Assembly (NCBI GenBank): GCA_004555155.1
Contig: SFJH01000010.1
Coordinates: forward strand, 1-50,319
From: Clostridiales bacterium
GTDB lineage: Bacteria; Bacillota; Clostridia; Christensenellales; Aristaeellaceae
DNA length: 50,319 bases
Direction: 5' to 3'
In this document: in pieces, positions 42,162-49,473 of the stretch
Numbering within the stretch: position 1 is the first letter of the stretch
How the letters are laid out: each line of letters starts with the position of its first letter
Notes under the pieces: generated by a model
Told to the model about the DNA's origin: nothing
Seen by the model: the letters and a program-made list of their open reading frames with translations, nothing else
Databases searched by the model: none
Made by a program: the position numbers and the translations under genes

Positions 42162-43534
42162 GCCGGAGAAGCGGCAGCATGGATATGACGGTCGGCAGCC
42201 CCACGAAGCTGCTGGTGGTGTTCGCCATTCCGATGCTCATCGGTGCGGTCTTCCAGCTGATGTACAATATGGTGGACACCATCGTGCTGGGAAAATTCGT
42301 CAGCGCGGAGGCGCTCGCCTCCGTGGGCGCGACGACCTCCACCACCGGCATGGTCATCATGATCGGCAACGCGCTGACCAACGCCGTGTCCATCCTCGTC
42401 TCCCACGCATGGGGAGCGAAGGACGAACCGCAGGTGCGCAGAATCGTCGGCGGCACGCTGAGCGTGGTGGCCGTCTGCAGTCTGGCCATCGGTGCGGCGT
42501 CCGTCGCTCTGGCGCGGCCGCTGATGCGGCTGCTGAACACGCCGGAGAACATTCTGGACGGCGCGACGCTCTATGTGCAGATCGTCTGCGGCATGTACAT
42601 CGCCCAGATGCTCTACAACACCTCCGCAGCGGTGCTGCGGGCCATCGGGGACAGCAGAACGCCGCTGGCGTTTCTGATCCTCTGTTCGCTGATGAACATT
42701 GCGCTGGATCTGATCTTTGTGCTGGGTCTGAACGCGGGCGTGGCGGGCGTGGCCTGGGCCACGGTGATCTCGCAGCTGTTCAGCGCGGTGCTGTGCTGCG
42801 CTTACATGTGGAAGAAGTATCCTGCGCTGCGCTTTGAGCGCAATGCGCTGAGGCCCGGCGGCGATCTGCTGGCCAGCTTCGGCCGGATTGCGTTGCCCAT
42901 GACTGCGCAGAATCTGATGCTGATGGTTGGGCAGATGGTCATCAGCCGCGTGATCAACGGATTCGGCTCCGATATTGTCGCGGCCTATACGGTGGGCGGC
43001 AAGGTGGAGCAGCTGGCCACGGTGATTATTTCCCAGGTTGCGTTCTCGTTTTCCATCTATGCCGGGCAAAACTATGGCGCGAAGCGCTATGCCCGCATCG
43101 AGCAGGGCGTGCGGCGCGCGCTGGCGCTGCTGGGCGCGATGACGGCGGTTGCCATGGTGATGATGCTGGGGTTCGGACGTTCGCTGGCGCTGCTGTTTGT
43201 GGATGCGGGGGAGACGGCCATTCTGGATGCCGCGATGGAAATGCTGCGCGTGGAGGCCGCGTTCATGCCTGCGCTGTGCGCCATCTGGCTGTACAATTCC
43301 GCGCTGCGCGGCATGGGATTGATCCGACCGACGGTGGTCTCCGGCATGCTGGAGCTGGTATCGAAGGTGGGCTTTTCCATCGCGCTTTCCGCGGTTTACG
43401 GAACGATGGGCATCTGGTTCGCTTCGCCGCTGGGCTGGATCATCGGCCTGGCCATGAGCGGAGGCTATTACTATTTTGCGCATTGGAAGGAACGCGCGCT
43501 GCAGGCGGACGCTGCGGCGGACGGAGGGGTATGA
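42158..43534 (+). CDS. MATE-family multidrug/toxin efflux transporter
   Basis: The product has 458 residues with twelve predicted membrane helices in two MatE halves. The first half opens with GSPTKLLVVFAIPMLIGAVF and contains YNMVDTIVLGKFV; the second half has FGRIALPMTAQNLMLMVGQM. This is the NorM/DinF-type layout, exporting cationic compounds in exchange for sodium or protons. The substrate is unknown. Its ATG lies in the stop of the alaX gene (ATGA). The HAD gene follows after 2 bases. Confidence 0.93.
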   Translation: MSRRSGSMDMTVGSPTKLLVVFAIPMLIGAVFQLMYNMVDTIVLGKFVSAEALASVGATTSTTGMVIMIGNALTNAVSILVSHAWGAKDEPQVRRIVGGTLSVVAVCSLAIGAASVALARPLMRLLNTPENILDGATLYVQIVCGMYIAQMLYNTSAAVLRAIGDSRTPLAFLILCSLMNIALDLIFVLGLNAGVAGVAWATVISQLFSAVLCCAYMWKKYPALRFERNALRPGGDLLASFGRIALPMTAQNLMLMVGQMVISRVINGFGSDIVAAYTVGGKVEQLATVIISQVAFSFSIYAGQNYGAKRYARIEQGVRRALALLGAMTAVAMVMMLGFGRSLALLFVDAGETAILDAAMEMLRVEAAFMPALCAIWLYNSALRGMGLIRPTVVSGMLELVSKVGFSIALSAVYGTMGIWFASPLGWIIGLAMSGGYYYFAHWKERALQADAAADGGV

Positions 43535-43536
43535 AA

Positions 43537-44220
43537 ATGGAAAACAATTTCGACGTGGCGATCTTTGATATGGACGGCACGCTCCTGGACAGCATGCGTT
43601 ACTGGCGGTTTACGACGCTGGAGTTTCTGCTGGCTCACAGGCTGCCGGTAAGAAATGAGGACCTGGTTCGCATGCTGGACACTTCCAGCCGAAAGCTGCT
43701 GTTTGAGATTGCCGAACGGGAGGGCGTCGATATCGGCAGCCGGGAGGCGGTCGTTTCGGAGCTCGAGGGCTACATGAACCGCCACTATCTCCAGGACACG
43801 TCGCTGAAGGATCAGGATCTGCCGACGTTTCTGCAGAAGCTGAAGGATTGCGGCATTCGCATGTGCGTTGCGACCGGGTCGCCCAGGGAGTTTGCCCGAA
43901 ACGGGCTGAAGCGCCAGGGAATTCTGGACTATTTTGAATTTGTGACCGACAACTATGAGCGCGGAGACGGCGTGTCCAAGGATCAGCCGGAGTATTTCGT
44001 TCATCTGGCTGCACGGCTGGGCGTTGCGCCGGAGCGGTGCGTGGTATTTGAGGATGCGCTCTATGCCATGGAATCGGCCAAGGCTGCGGGCTGCCGCGTG
44101 CTGGCCATCGAGGACGGTACGGCACGTTTGCAGAGGGAAGCCATTCTGCAGACAGCGGATGGCTACGCTGCAAATTATGCGGAACTGATTGAACGGATGG
44201 ATTCGGCAAAATTCCTGTGA
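43537..44220 (+). CDS. HAD-superfamily phosphatase (beta-phosphoglucomutase-like)
   Basis: The product has 227 residues. HAD motifs are in order: motif I FDMDGTLLD (residues about 8-16, nucleophile Asp), motif II VATGSP, motif III at KDQPEYF (lysine) and motif IV VVFEDALYAMESAKAAGC. The four-helix cap between motifs I and II marks subfamily IA, which holds phosphoglycolate and sugar phosphatases and beta-phosphoglucomutases. The exact substrate cannot be told. GGAGGGG lies 9 bases before the ATG at 43537. The ATG at 43531 would overlap the MATE stop but is only 3 bases from that site. Confidence 0.88.
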   Translation: MENNFDVAIFDMDGTLLDSMRYWRFTTLEFLLAHRLPVRNEDLVRMLDTSSRKLLFEIAEREGVDIGSREAVVSELEGYMNRHYLQDTSLKDQDLPTFLQKLKDCGIRMCVATGSPREFARNGLKRQGILDYFEFVTDNYERGDGVSKDQPEYFVHLAARLGVAPERCVVFEDALYAMESAKAAGCRVLAIEDGTARLQREAILQTADGYAANYAELIERMDSAKFL

Positions 44221-44245
44221 AGTGATGGTTCCGGACGGCTGCGGA

Positions 44246-44274
44246 TTGACAGCGCCCGTTCGGAATTGTATACT
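44246..44274 (+). promoter_or_regulatory. Promoter of guaA
   Basis: Perfect TTGACA (44246-44251), a 17-base spacer and TATACT (44269-44274). The leader is only about 28 bases, too short for a purine riboswitch. Confidence 0.85.
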
Positions 44275-44308
44275 TATTATAGAATCTTTTGAAACGGAGG
44301 AGAATCCC

Positions 44309-45604
44309 ATGATTCAGAGTATGATTGCCATTCTCGACCTTGGCAGTACGGAGAACGCGCGCATTGCGCGCGAAATCCGCGCACTGGGCGTATACAGCGA
44401 GATCTTCGCCCATGACATCGCTCCCGAGGCGCTGAAGGCGGTTCCGGGCGTGTGCGGCGTGATTCTCAACGGCGGAGAAAACCGCATCGTGAACGGCGCA
44501 GCGATCGATGTGGATCCTGCAATTTTCGAACTGGGCCTGCCCGTGCTGGCAGTGGATCACAACAGCCCTGCGCATGCGGCGGATCTGGAGAAGTGGCCCG
44601 AGGATTCCAAGACTGTGCTGGACGCATTCATCGTCCGCTGCGGCGCAGAGCGGAATTGGAACATGGAAAACTTCATCGCAGATCAGGTGGAGCTGCTGCG
44701 CAAGCAGATCGGTAACCGCAAGGTGCTGCTGGCGCTGTCCGGCGGCGTGGATTCGTCCGTCGTGGCCGCGCTGCTGATCAAGGCGGTGGGCGACCGTCTG
44801 ACCTGTGTGCATGTCAATCACGGACTGCTGCGCAAGGGCGAGCCGGAGCAGGTGGTGCGCGTTTTCAAGGATGAGATGGGCGCAAACCTGATCTATGTGG
44901 ATGCGGTCGACCGCTTCCTGGACAAGCTCGCCGGTGTGTCCGATCCCGAAAAGAAGCGCAAGATCATTGGCGCAGAGTTCATCCGCGTGTTCGAGGAGGA
45001 AGCACGGAAGCTCGATGGAATTGAACTGCTGGGCCAGGGCACGATCTACCCCGACATCATCGAAAGCGGCACCAAGACCGCCAAGATGGTCAAGTCCCAT
45101 CACAACGTCGGCGGCCTGCCCGAGGATCTGCAGTTTGAGCTGGTCGAGCCGCTGAAGATGCTGTTCAAGGACGAGGTTCGCGCCTGCGGCAAGGCCCTCG
45201 GCCTGCCGGACGACATGGTCTATCGCCAGCCCTTCCCGGGACCGGGTCTGGGCGTGCGCTGTCTGGGTGCGATCACCCGCGACCGTCTGGAAGCCGTCCG
45301 CGAATCCGACGCTATCCTGCGCGAGGAATTTGCCAGGAATGGCCTGCAGGGCAAGGTCTGGCAGTACTTCACCGTGATTCCCGACCTGAAGAGCGTTGGC
45401 GTGCGCAACCACGAGCGCTATGAGGGCTGGCCGGTGATTCTGCGCGCCGTCAACACCGTCGACGCCATGACCGCGACCGTCGAAGAACTCGATTGGAAGC
45501 TCATCCATACCCTGACCGAGCGCATTACCCATGAGGTCAGCGGCGTCAATCGCGTCCTCGTCGACGTTACCCCCAAGCCCACCGGAACGATCGAGTGGGA
45601 ATAA
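44309..45604 (+). CDS. guaA: GMP synthase with a truncated, non-catalytic glutaminase domain
   Basis: The product has 431 residues; normal two-domain GuaA has about 510-525. The ATP-pyrophosphatase half is intact: the PP-loop LALSGGVDSS at about 141-150, HVNHGLLRKGE, the GQGTIYPDIIES motif and the C-terminal dimerisation domain ending TPKPTGTIEWE. The glutaminase half is reduced to about 115 residues. It begins normally (ILDLGSTENARIAREIR), but where PVLGICYG holds the catalytic cysteine it reads PVLAVDHNS, and the later block with the catalytic His-Glu (QFHPE) is deleted. It can still make GMP from XMP, but ammonia must come free or from another subunit. GGAGGAG lies before the ATG at 44309. 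The 3' end may be the integration site of the following element. Confidence 0.92.
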   Translation: MIQSMIAILDLGSTENARIAREIRALGVYSEIFAHDIAPEALKAVPGVCGVILNGGENRIVNGAAIDVDPAIFELGLPVLAVDHNSPAHAADLEKWPEDSKTVLDAFIVRCGAERNWNMENFIADQVELLRKQIGNRKVLLALSGGVDSSVVAALLIKAVGDRLTCVHVNHGLLRKGEPEQVVRVFKDEMGANLIYVDAVDRFLDKLAGVSDPEKKRKIIGAEFIRVFEEEARKLDGIELLGQGTIYPDIIESGTKTAKMVKSHHNVGGLPEDLQFELVEPLKMLFKDEVRACGKALGLPDDMVYRQPFPGPGLGVRCLGAITRDRLEAVRESDAILREEFARNGLQGKVWQYFTVIPDLKSVGVRNHERYEGWPVILRAVNTVDAMTATVEELDWKLIHTLTERITHEVSGVNRVLVDVTPKPTGTIEWE

Positions 45605-45618
45605 GCTGGAAAACCGCT

Positions 45619-45651
45619 CGAAAACCCCTGTTTTCAGGGGTTTTCGGCTTT
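45619..45651 (+). terminator. Intrinsic terminator of guaA
   Basis: A 12-bp stem (CGAAAACCCCTG 45619-45630 with CAGGGGTTTTCG 45635-45646) has a TTTT loop and is followed by GCTTTC. Confidence 0.75.
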
Positions 45652-45924
45652 CAGAAAGGCCCCGTGATAATGATTTGATAAGCGGGGCCATCGGACGCAT
45701 TATTTTCTGTGTGTCGCCTGGCTCGCAGGTTTGAGAAAGCCTGCCGCATGTTTCCATAGAAAAGCCATTGCTGATGAAATCCATCGGCAGTGGCTTTTGT
45801 CGTATCCGAGGGAGCCTGATTGGAGAAGGGGTGATGCGGCGCGGTTCGTGCGCAGATGATATTTCATCGCATGTATGATATATACCTGTGCAAAAACTTA
45901 AACAAATAAATTATAGATTAAGTA
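45652..45924. other. Gene-free junction between guaA and the mobile module, with hairpins
   Basis: No gene is seen here. Three hairpins occur: GGCCCCG/CGGGGCC (45658-45664 and 45683-45689), GCAGGTTT/AAGCCTGC (45725-45732 and 45737-45744), and a terminator-like AAAAGCCATTGC with GCAGTGGCTTTT (45760-45771 and 45787-45798). After about 45850 the sequence becomes AT-rich, unlike the chromosome before it. The left end of the mobile element probably lies in or before this stretch. Confidence 0.55.
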
Positions 45925-45953
45925 TTGAATTAAACTGAATAGTGTTATATAAT
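45925..45953 (+). promoter_or_regulatory. Promoter of the excisionase-integrase operon
   Basis: TTGAAT (45925-45930), a 17-base spacer and perfect TATAAT (45948-45953) in AT-rich sequence. About 215 bases of untranslated leader separate it from the excisionase start, space enough for regulatory structure. Confidence 0.7.
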
Positions 45954-46171
45954 GGCGGTATATAAACATATATGCTATATAAAATTGAATGACCGGCCGG
46001 GTGAAGATAAACCGCGACGACCTCTTTTAGACGGGTATCTCCGTTTGAAGGAGCGAGCGCCTCGCAAGGGGACTGCACAGCACCGCGCAGGGGATGCCTG
46101 CAAGGAAAACACCCGGACAGAACGGCAAATCGTTTCCCAGCACAGTAAGAGAACTTGAAAGGAATGGTTAC

Positions 46172-46354
46172 ATGGACAACAGACTGATTCACGCATCGGA
46201 AGTGGCGGAGGAACTGGGCATTTCCGTTCCCTACGCCTACAAAATCGTCCGCCAGCTCAACGAAGAGCTACAAAAGAAGGGCTACCTGACCGTCTCCGGC
46301 AAGGTCAGCCGCAAGTACTTCCACGAACGATTCTACGGAAAGGATGAGAATTGA
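46172..46354 (+). CDS. Excisionase-like helix-turn-helix protein
   Basis: A 60-residue basic protein with a winged-helix/MerR-like fold: HASEVAEELGISVPYAYKIV (about 6-25) is the DNA-binding helix pair, followed by the wing YLTVSGKVSRKYFHERFYG. This is the type found directly before tyrosine integrases in clostridial elements, where it steers excision. The ATG at 46172 follows AAGGA by 8 bases. The frame is open to an ATG at 46094, but that part lacks a ribosome site. The stop overlaps the integrase start (TGATG). Confidence 0.8.
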   Translation: MDNRLIHASEVAEELGISVPYAYKIVRQLNEELQKKGYLTVSGKVSRKYFHERFYGKDEN

Positions 46355-47430
46355 TGCCCGCATACAAGGAGAAAAACAACCCCAGATGGTACGTTTCCAC
46401 AAAGTATACCGACTGGCAGGGCGTGCATAAGCGCAAACTCAAGCGTGGTTTCGCCACCAAGCGCGAGGCCTTGGAATGGGAGCGCAAATTCCAACTCCAA
46501 AGCACGTCGAACATGGACATGACCTTTGAGGCATTTGTGGAGCTCTACTACAGGGACATTCGGCCTCGCCTGAAGGAGAATACCTTTCTGACCAAGGCGA
46601 ACATCATCAACGGCAAGATCGTTCCGTACTTCGCCCAGCGCAAGGTCAGCGAGATCACGGCGAAGGACGTCCGGGACTGGCAGAACATGATGCTGGCCCA
46701 TCGGGATGAAAAGGGCAAGCCCTATTCGCCGGGCTATCTGCGCGAGATCCACCACAACCTCACCGCCATCTTCAATCATGCGGTGAAGTTCTACGATCTT
46801 CCGTCCAACCCGGCGGCAAAGGCGGGCGGCATGGGCGCAGACGAGCGCGCCGAGATGCTCTTCTGGACGAAGGAGGAATATCTGAAATTCGCAGACGCAA
46901 TGATGGACAAGCCCCACGCCTACTATGCATTCCAGATGTTGTACTGGTGCGGCGTCCGCGAGGGCGAGATGCTGGCGCTCACGCCCGCCGACTTCGACTT
47001 CACGAACAACACTGTGCGCATCAACAAATCCTATCAACGGCTGCATGGTGAGGATGTGATCACATCGCCCAAGACGAAAAAGAGCAACCGCACGATCAAG
47101 ATGCCGCAGTTCCTCTGCGACGAGATTCAGGAGTACATGGGTATGATTTACGGGCTGAAAAAGAAGGACAGGCTTTTCACCATCACAAAGAGCCTGCTGG
47201 AGCGGGAGATGAAGCGCGGTTCGGAGGCCGCCGGGATCAAGAAGATCCGTATCCACGATCTCCGTCACTCGCATGTGTCGCTGCTGATCGACATGGGCTT
47301 TTCGGCGGTGGCCATCGCAGAGCGCGGCGGCCACGAGAGCATTGAAATCACCTACCGCTACGCCCACATGTTCCCCACCAAGCAGAACGAAATGGCCGAA
47401 AGGCTGAACATAGAAGGGATGGCGATGTGA
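46354..47430 (+). CDS. int: Tyrosine-type site-specific integrase
   Basis: The product has 358 residues. An N-terminal arm-binding domain (RWYVSTKYTDWQGVHKRKLKR, given as pieces RWYVSTKYTD and KRKLKRGFATKREALEWE), a SAM-like core-binding domain (about 55-155) and a catalytic domain. The catalytic residues are Arg202 (CGVREGE), Lys240 (SPKTKKSNRT), His301 and Arg304 (HDLRHSH), His327 (GGHESIEIT) and the nucleophile Tyr336 (YRYAH). All are present, so the enzyme should be active. It integrates and excises the element at an att site. The ATG at 46354 shares a base with the excisionase stop, and the stop shares a base with mobC. Confidence 0.95.
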   Translation: MPAYKEKNNPRWYVSTKYTDWQGVHKRKLKRGFATKREALEWERKFQLQSTSNMDMTFEAFVELYYRDIRPRLKENTFLTKANIINGKIVPYFAQRKVSEITAKDVRDWQNMMLAHRDEKGKPYSPGYLREIHHNLTAIFNHAVKFYDLPSNPAAKAGGMGADERAEMLFWTKEEYLKFADAMMDKPHAYYAFQMLYWCGVREGEMLALTPADFDFTNNTVRINKSYQRLHGEDVITSPKTKKSNRTIKMPQFLCDEIQEYMGMIYGLKKKDRLFTITKSLLEREMKRGSEAAGIKKIRIHDLRHSHVSLLIDMGFSAVAIAERGGHESIEITYRYAHMFPTKQNEMAERLNIEGMAM

Positions 47431-47768
47431 TGTCAGCAAAGAATGTGGATTCGCATAACCGCTGGCGCAGCAGGAATATCTCCTTCCGAATGTCGCCGGA
47501 GGAAGCTGCGCAGCTGGACATGAATGTGAAACTGTCGGGGCTCACCAAGCAGGATTACATAACGCAATGCCTGCTGAACCGCGAGGTCAGGGTGTACGGC
47601 AATCCGCGCGTACACAAGGCGCTTCGGGGTCAAATGGCGGAGATTCTTGAGGAGCTGCGCCGCATTGAGGCAGGCGGACACCTCACCGAACGTACAGAAG
47701 AAACGATTTGCATGATCGCTACGATCATGGACGGACTGAAGGGGGAATTGAATGGCATGCGAAAATGA
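47430..47768 (+). CDS. mobC: MobC-like ribbon-helix-helix mobilisation accessory protein
   Basis: The product has 112 residues. It has the N-terminal pattern NRWRSRNISFRMSPEEAAQL, a ribbon-helix-helix strand and helix, followed by KLSGLTKQDYITQCLLNREV, as in relaxosome proteins of the MobC type that help a relaxase open the transfer origin. The C-terminal half is helical. The ATG at 47430 overlaps the integrase stop, and its end overlaps the ATPase gene by 17 bases. The lack of a relaxase beside it is unusual. A role as transcription regulator of the element is an alternative. Confidence 0.72.
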   Translation: MSAKNVDSHNRWRSRNISFRMSPEEAAQLDMNVKLSGLTKQDYITQCLLNREVRVYGNPRVHKALRGQMAEILEELRRIEAGGHLTERTEETICMIATIMDGLKGELNGMRK

Positions 47769-48894
47769 AAAAATGACTGCTCCGATTCTGTCTGCTGCAA
47801 CAGACAGGGAACAGCCAAGCTCAAAAAATAACATTGTACCAGATTCCGGCGAAAATGACAATCCCTCCGATGACTGCTGGGAACAGTTTTTTATCCGGAT
47901 GCAGCAGACATGCGATCCTGCATACATGCATGCCATCTCTCTGAACGAACTCTACGAACAGGTTTATGCCAGCAGACCGCCGCTCATTGACGGGTTGCTG
48001 TGCTCGGGAACCTATCTGTTTGTCGGCGCACCGAAGCTGGGCAAATCCTTTCTGATGGCGCAGCTGGCCTACCACGTCAGCCTTGGACGGCCCCTGTGGG
48101 GCTACAACGTCCGGCAGGGCACGGTGCTCTACCTCGCCCTGGAGGACGAATATCGCCGCCTGCAGGAGCGCCTGTTTCGGATGTTTGGCGTAGAGGGCGC
48201 GGATGAACTGTATTTCGCAACCTCCGTCAGACAGCTCGGCGGCGGATTGCAGGAACAGCTGGACAGATTTGTCCGCGATCATCCCAATACGAAGCTGATC
48301 ATCATTGATACGCTTCAGAAGGTGCGCGAAAACGGCGGCGACCGCTACAGCTATGCCAGCGATTACGACATTGTCAGTCAACTGAAGAGCTTTGCCGACC
48401 AGCGCGGCATCTGTCTGCTGCTGGTACATCACACCCGCAAGCAGCAGGCGGACGACAAGTTTGATATGATCTCGGGCACGAACGGTCTGCTCGGCGCAGC
48501 GGACGGCGCGTTCATGCTCCAGAAGGAGAAACGCACCGGCAATGCGGCGACGCTGGACATCTCCGGGCGCGATCAACAGGATCAGAAGCTGCATCTGGTT
48601 CGCAATCCGGAGAGTCTGATCTGGGAACTGGAGAGCGTCGAAACGGAACTCTGGAAGGAGCCGCCGGATTCCATTCTGGAGGCGGTGGCAAGGATGATGA
48701 CTGATCAGAGCTGGACAGGCACTCCTTCCCAGCTGGTGGAAGCCTTGAATCTCGATCTTCCGCCCAATGCACTGACGAAGCGGTTGAATGTGAAGGCAAG
48801 TCATCTGGAAAGCGAATACGGCATTCGCTACGAAAGCAATCGCACCCACGCAGGGCGCAGGATCATTCTGAACAGGATTTCCAGAGAAGCGTGA
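47752..48894 (+). CDS. RepA-like AAA ATPase (RecA-fold helicase type)
   Basis: The product has 380 residues. Walker A is GAPKLGKS (92-99), followed by YLALEDEYRRLQERL, the family's acidic motif. Walker B is LIIIDTLQ (182-189), and the sensor-like LVHHTRK stands near 223. The C-terminal 80 residues look like a winged helix. This AAA_25/RepA-type ATPase is found in plasmids and integrative elements, where it acts in replication or in handling of the excised circle. The ATG at 47752 has GGGGGA upstream. The repeat cluster at 48901-48973 lies right after it and may be its DNA target. Confidence 0.85.
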   Translation: MACENEKMTAPILSAATDREQPSSKNNIVPDSGENDNPSDDCWEQFFIRMQQTCDPAYMHAISLNELYEQVYASRPPLIDGLLCSGTYLFVGAPKLGKSFLMAQLAYHVSLGRPLWGYNVRQGTVLYLALEDEYRRLQERLFRMFGVEGADELYFATSVRQLGGGLQEQLDRFVRDHPNTKLIIIDTLQKVRENGGDRYSYASDYDIVSQLKSFADQRGICLLLVHHTRKQQADDKFDMISGTNGLLGAADGAFMLQKEKRTGNAATLDISGRDQQDQKLHLVRNPESLIWELESVETELWKEPPDSILEAVARMMTDQSWTGTPSQLVEALNLDLPPNALTKRLNVKASHLESEYGIRYESNRTHAGRRIILNRISREA

Positions 48895-48900
48895 CGATGC

Positions 48901-48973
48901 GTGTCGGTCGTGACGGTGAAATGAGGAGTGGGTGCACTCCCAAAAACACCGTCACCATCGTCACGACCGTCAC
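48901..48973. repeat. Iteron-like and inverted repeats: possible origin or transfer site
   Basis: CGTCAC occurs three times at exact 9-base spacing (48950, 48959 and 48968). The 15-base arm at 48959-48973 has an inverted copy with one mismatch at 48901-48915. Between the arms lies a 6-bp hairpin (GGAGTG 48925-48930 with CACTCC 48935-48940). Such nested symmetry between a RepA-like ATPase and the next gene suggests a replication or transfer origin. A simple terminator is less likely, as no T-run follows. Confidence 0.5.
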
Positions 48974-49018
48974 GCTCTGGCAAAACAACACGTTGAACAA
49001 CGAAAGGAGAACATGAAT

Positions 49019-49381
49019 ATGGCAATCAACTGGCCGAAAATCGAGTATGTGGAAGCAGAGGACGGGATGCTTGATCCGAAGCTGGATTATCCAAAACAGC
49101 CCGCTGGCAATGTGGGCAAGTACGGTGAAATGCGACGCAGGTATCTTCAGGAACATCACAAAACGGCCTATAGCATGATGATTCTGGAAGGAACGCTGAA
49201 GCAGCATCTGATGGATGTGAATGAAGAGGCACACCGGCAGATTGCAAAGTTGATCGATGATCTGCTGAAAGCCAATCCCGCACCGGATAAAGCGACGAAC
49301 CAACTCGGCTGGATTCAGCACATGAACATGTTGAAGCTGCAAGCGGAGGAGATCGTCCTTCGGGAACTGATCTGCACGTAA
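49019..49381 (+). CDS. TnpV-like transposon-encoded protein
   Basis: The product has 120 residues. It shows the layout of the TnpV family of clostridial transposons: an N-terminal part ending in a GKYGEMRRRYLQEHHKTAY motif (about 38-56), a middle part VNEEAHRQIAKLIDDLLKA, and an end WIQHMNMLKLQAEEIVLREL. The family function is unknown, but it marks Tn4451-like and other integrative elements. GGAG lies 9 bases before the ATG at 49019; the ATG at 49013 is in frame but only 3 bases from this site. Confidence 0.72.
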   Translation: MAINWPKIEYVEAEDGMLDPKLDYPKQPAGNVGKYGEMRRRYLQEHHKTAYSMMILEGTLKQHLMDVNEEAHRQIAKLIDDLLKANPAPDKATNQLGWIQHMNMLKLQAEEIVLRELICT

Positions 49382-49410
49382 AGCACCGTGTGCTGCACGG
49401 CACACAGGCA

Positions 49411-49454
49411 GAAGCATGGCACTTCGGGACATTTGCCCCGAAGTACTATGCTTC
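49411..49454 (+). repeat. Two-part hairpin after the TnpV-like gene
   Basis: GAAGCAT (49411-49417) pairs with ATGCTTC (49448-49454), and inside it ACTTCGGG (49421-49428) pairs with CCCGAAGT (49437-49444). No T-run follows. It may be a terminator, or part of the structured block that starts 20 bases later. Confidence 0.6.
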
Positions 49455-49473
49455 AATGGGAGCCGAATAGGCG

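Larger units (their letters stand above)
45925..49381 (+). mobile_element. Integrative/mobilizable element module (partial or remnant)
   Basis: Five genes in one direction, overlapping or close together: excisionase-like, tyrosine integrase, MobC-like, RepA-like ATPase and TnpV-like. This set is typical of small clostridial integrative mobilizable or Tn4451-related elements. A relaxase, expected near mobC, is absent from the window, so the element is either degraded, or continues past the window, or is mobilised in trans. Element ends are not identified; coordinates span the promoter to the last gene. Location directly behind guaA fits a known integration hotspot. Confidence 0.7.

Noticed and set aside
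44275..44308. Purine riboswitch before guaA
   Set aside because: The leader after the promoter is only about 28 bases, too short for an aptamer.
46094..46171. N-terminal extension of the excisionase from the ATG at 46094
   Set aside because: No ribosome site before 46094, while the ATG at 46172 has AAGGA at good spacing and matches the fold start.
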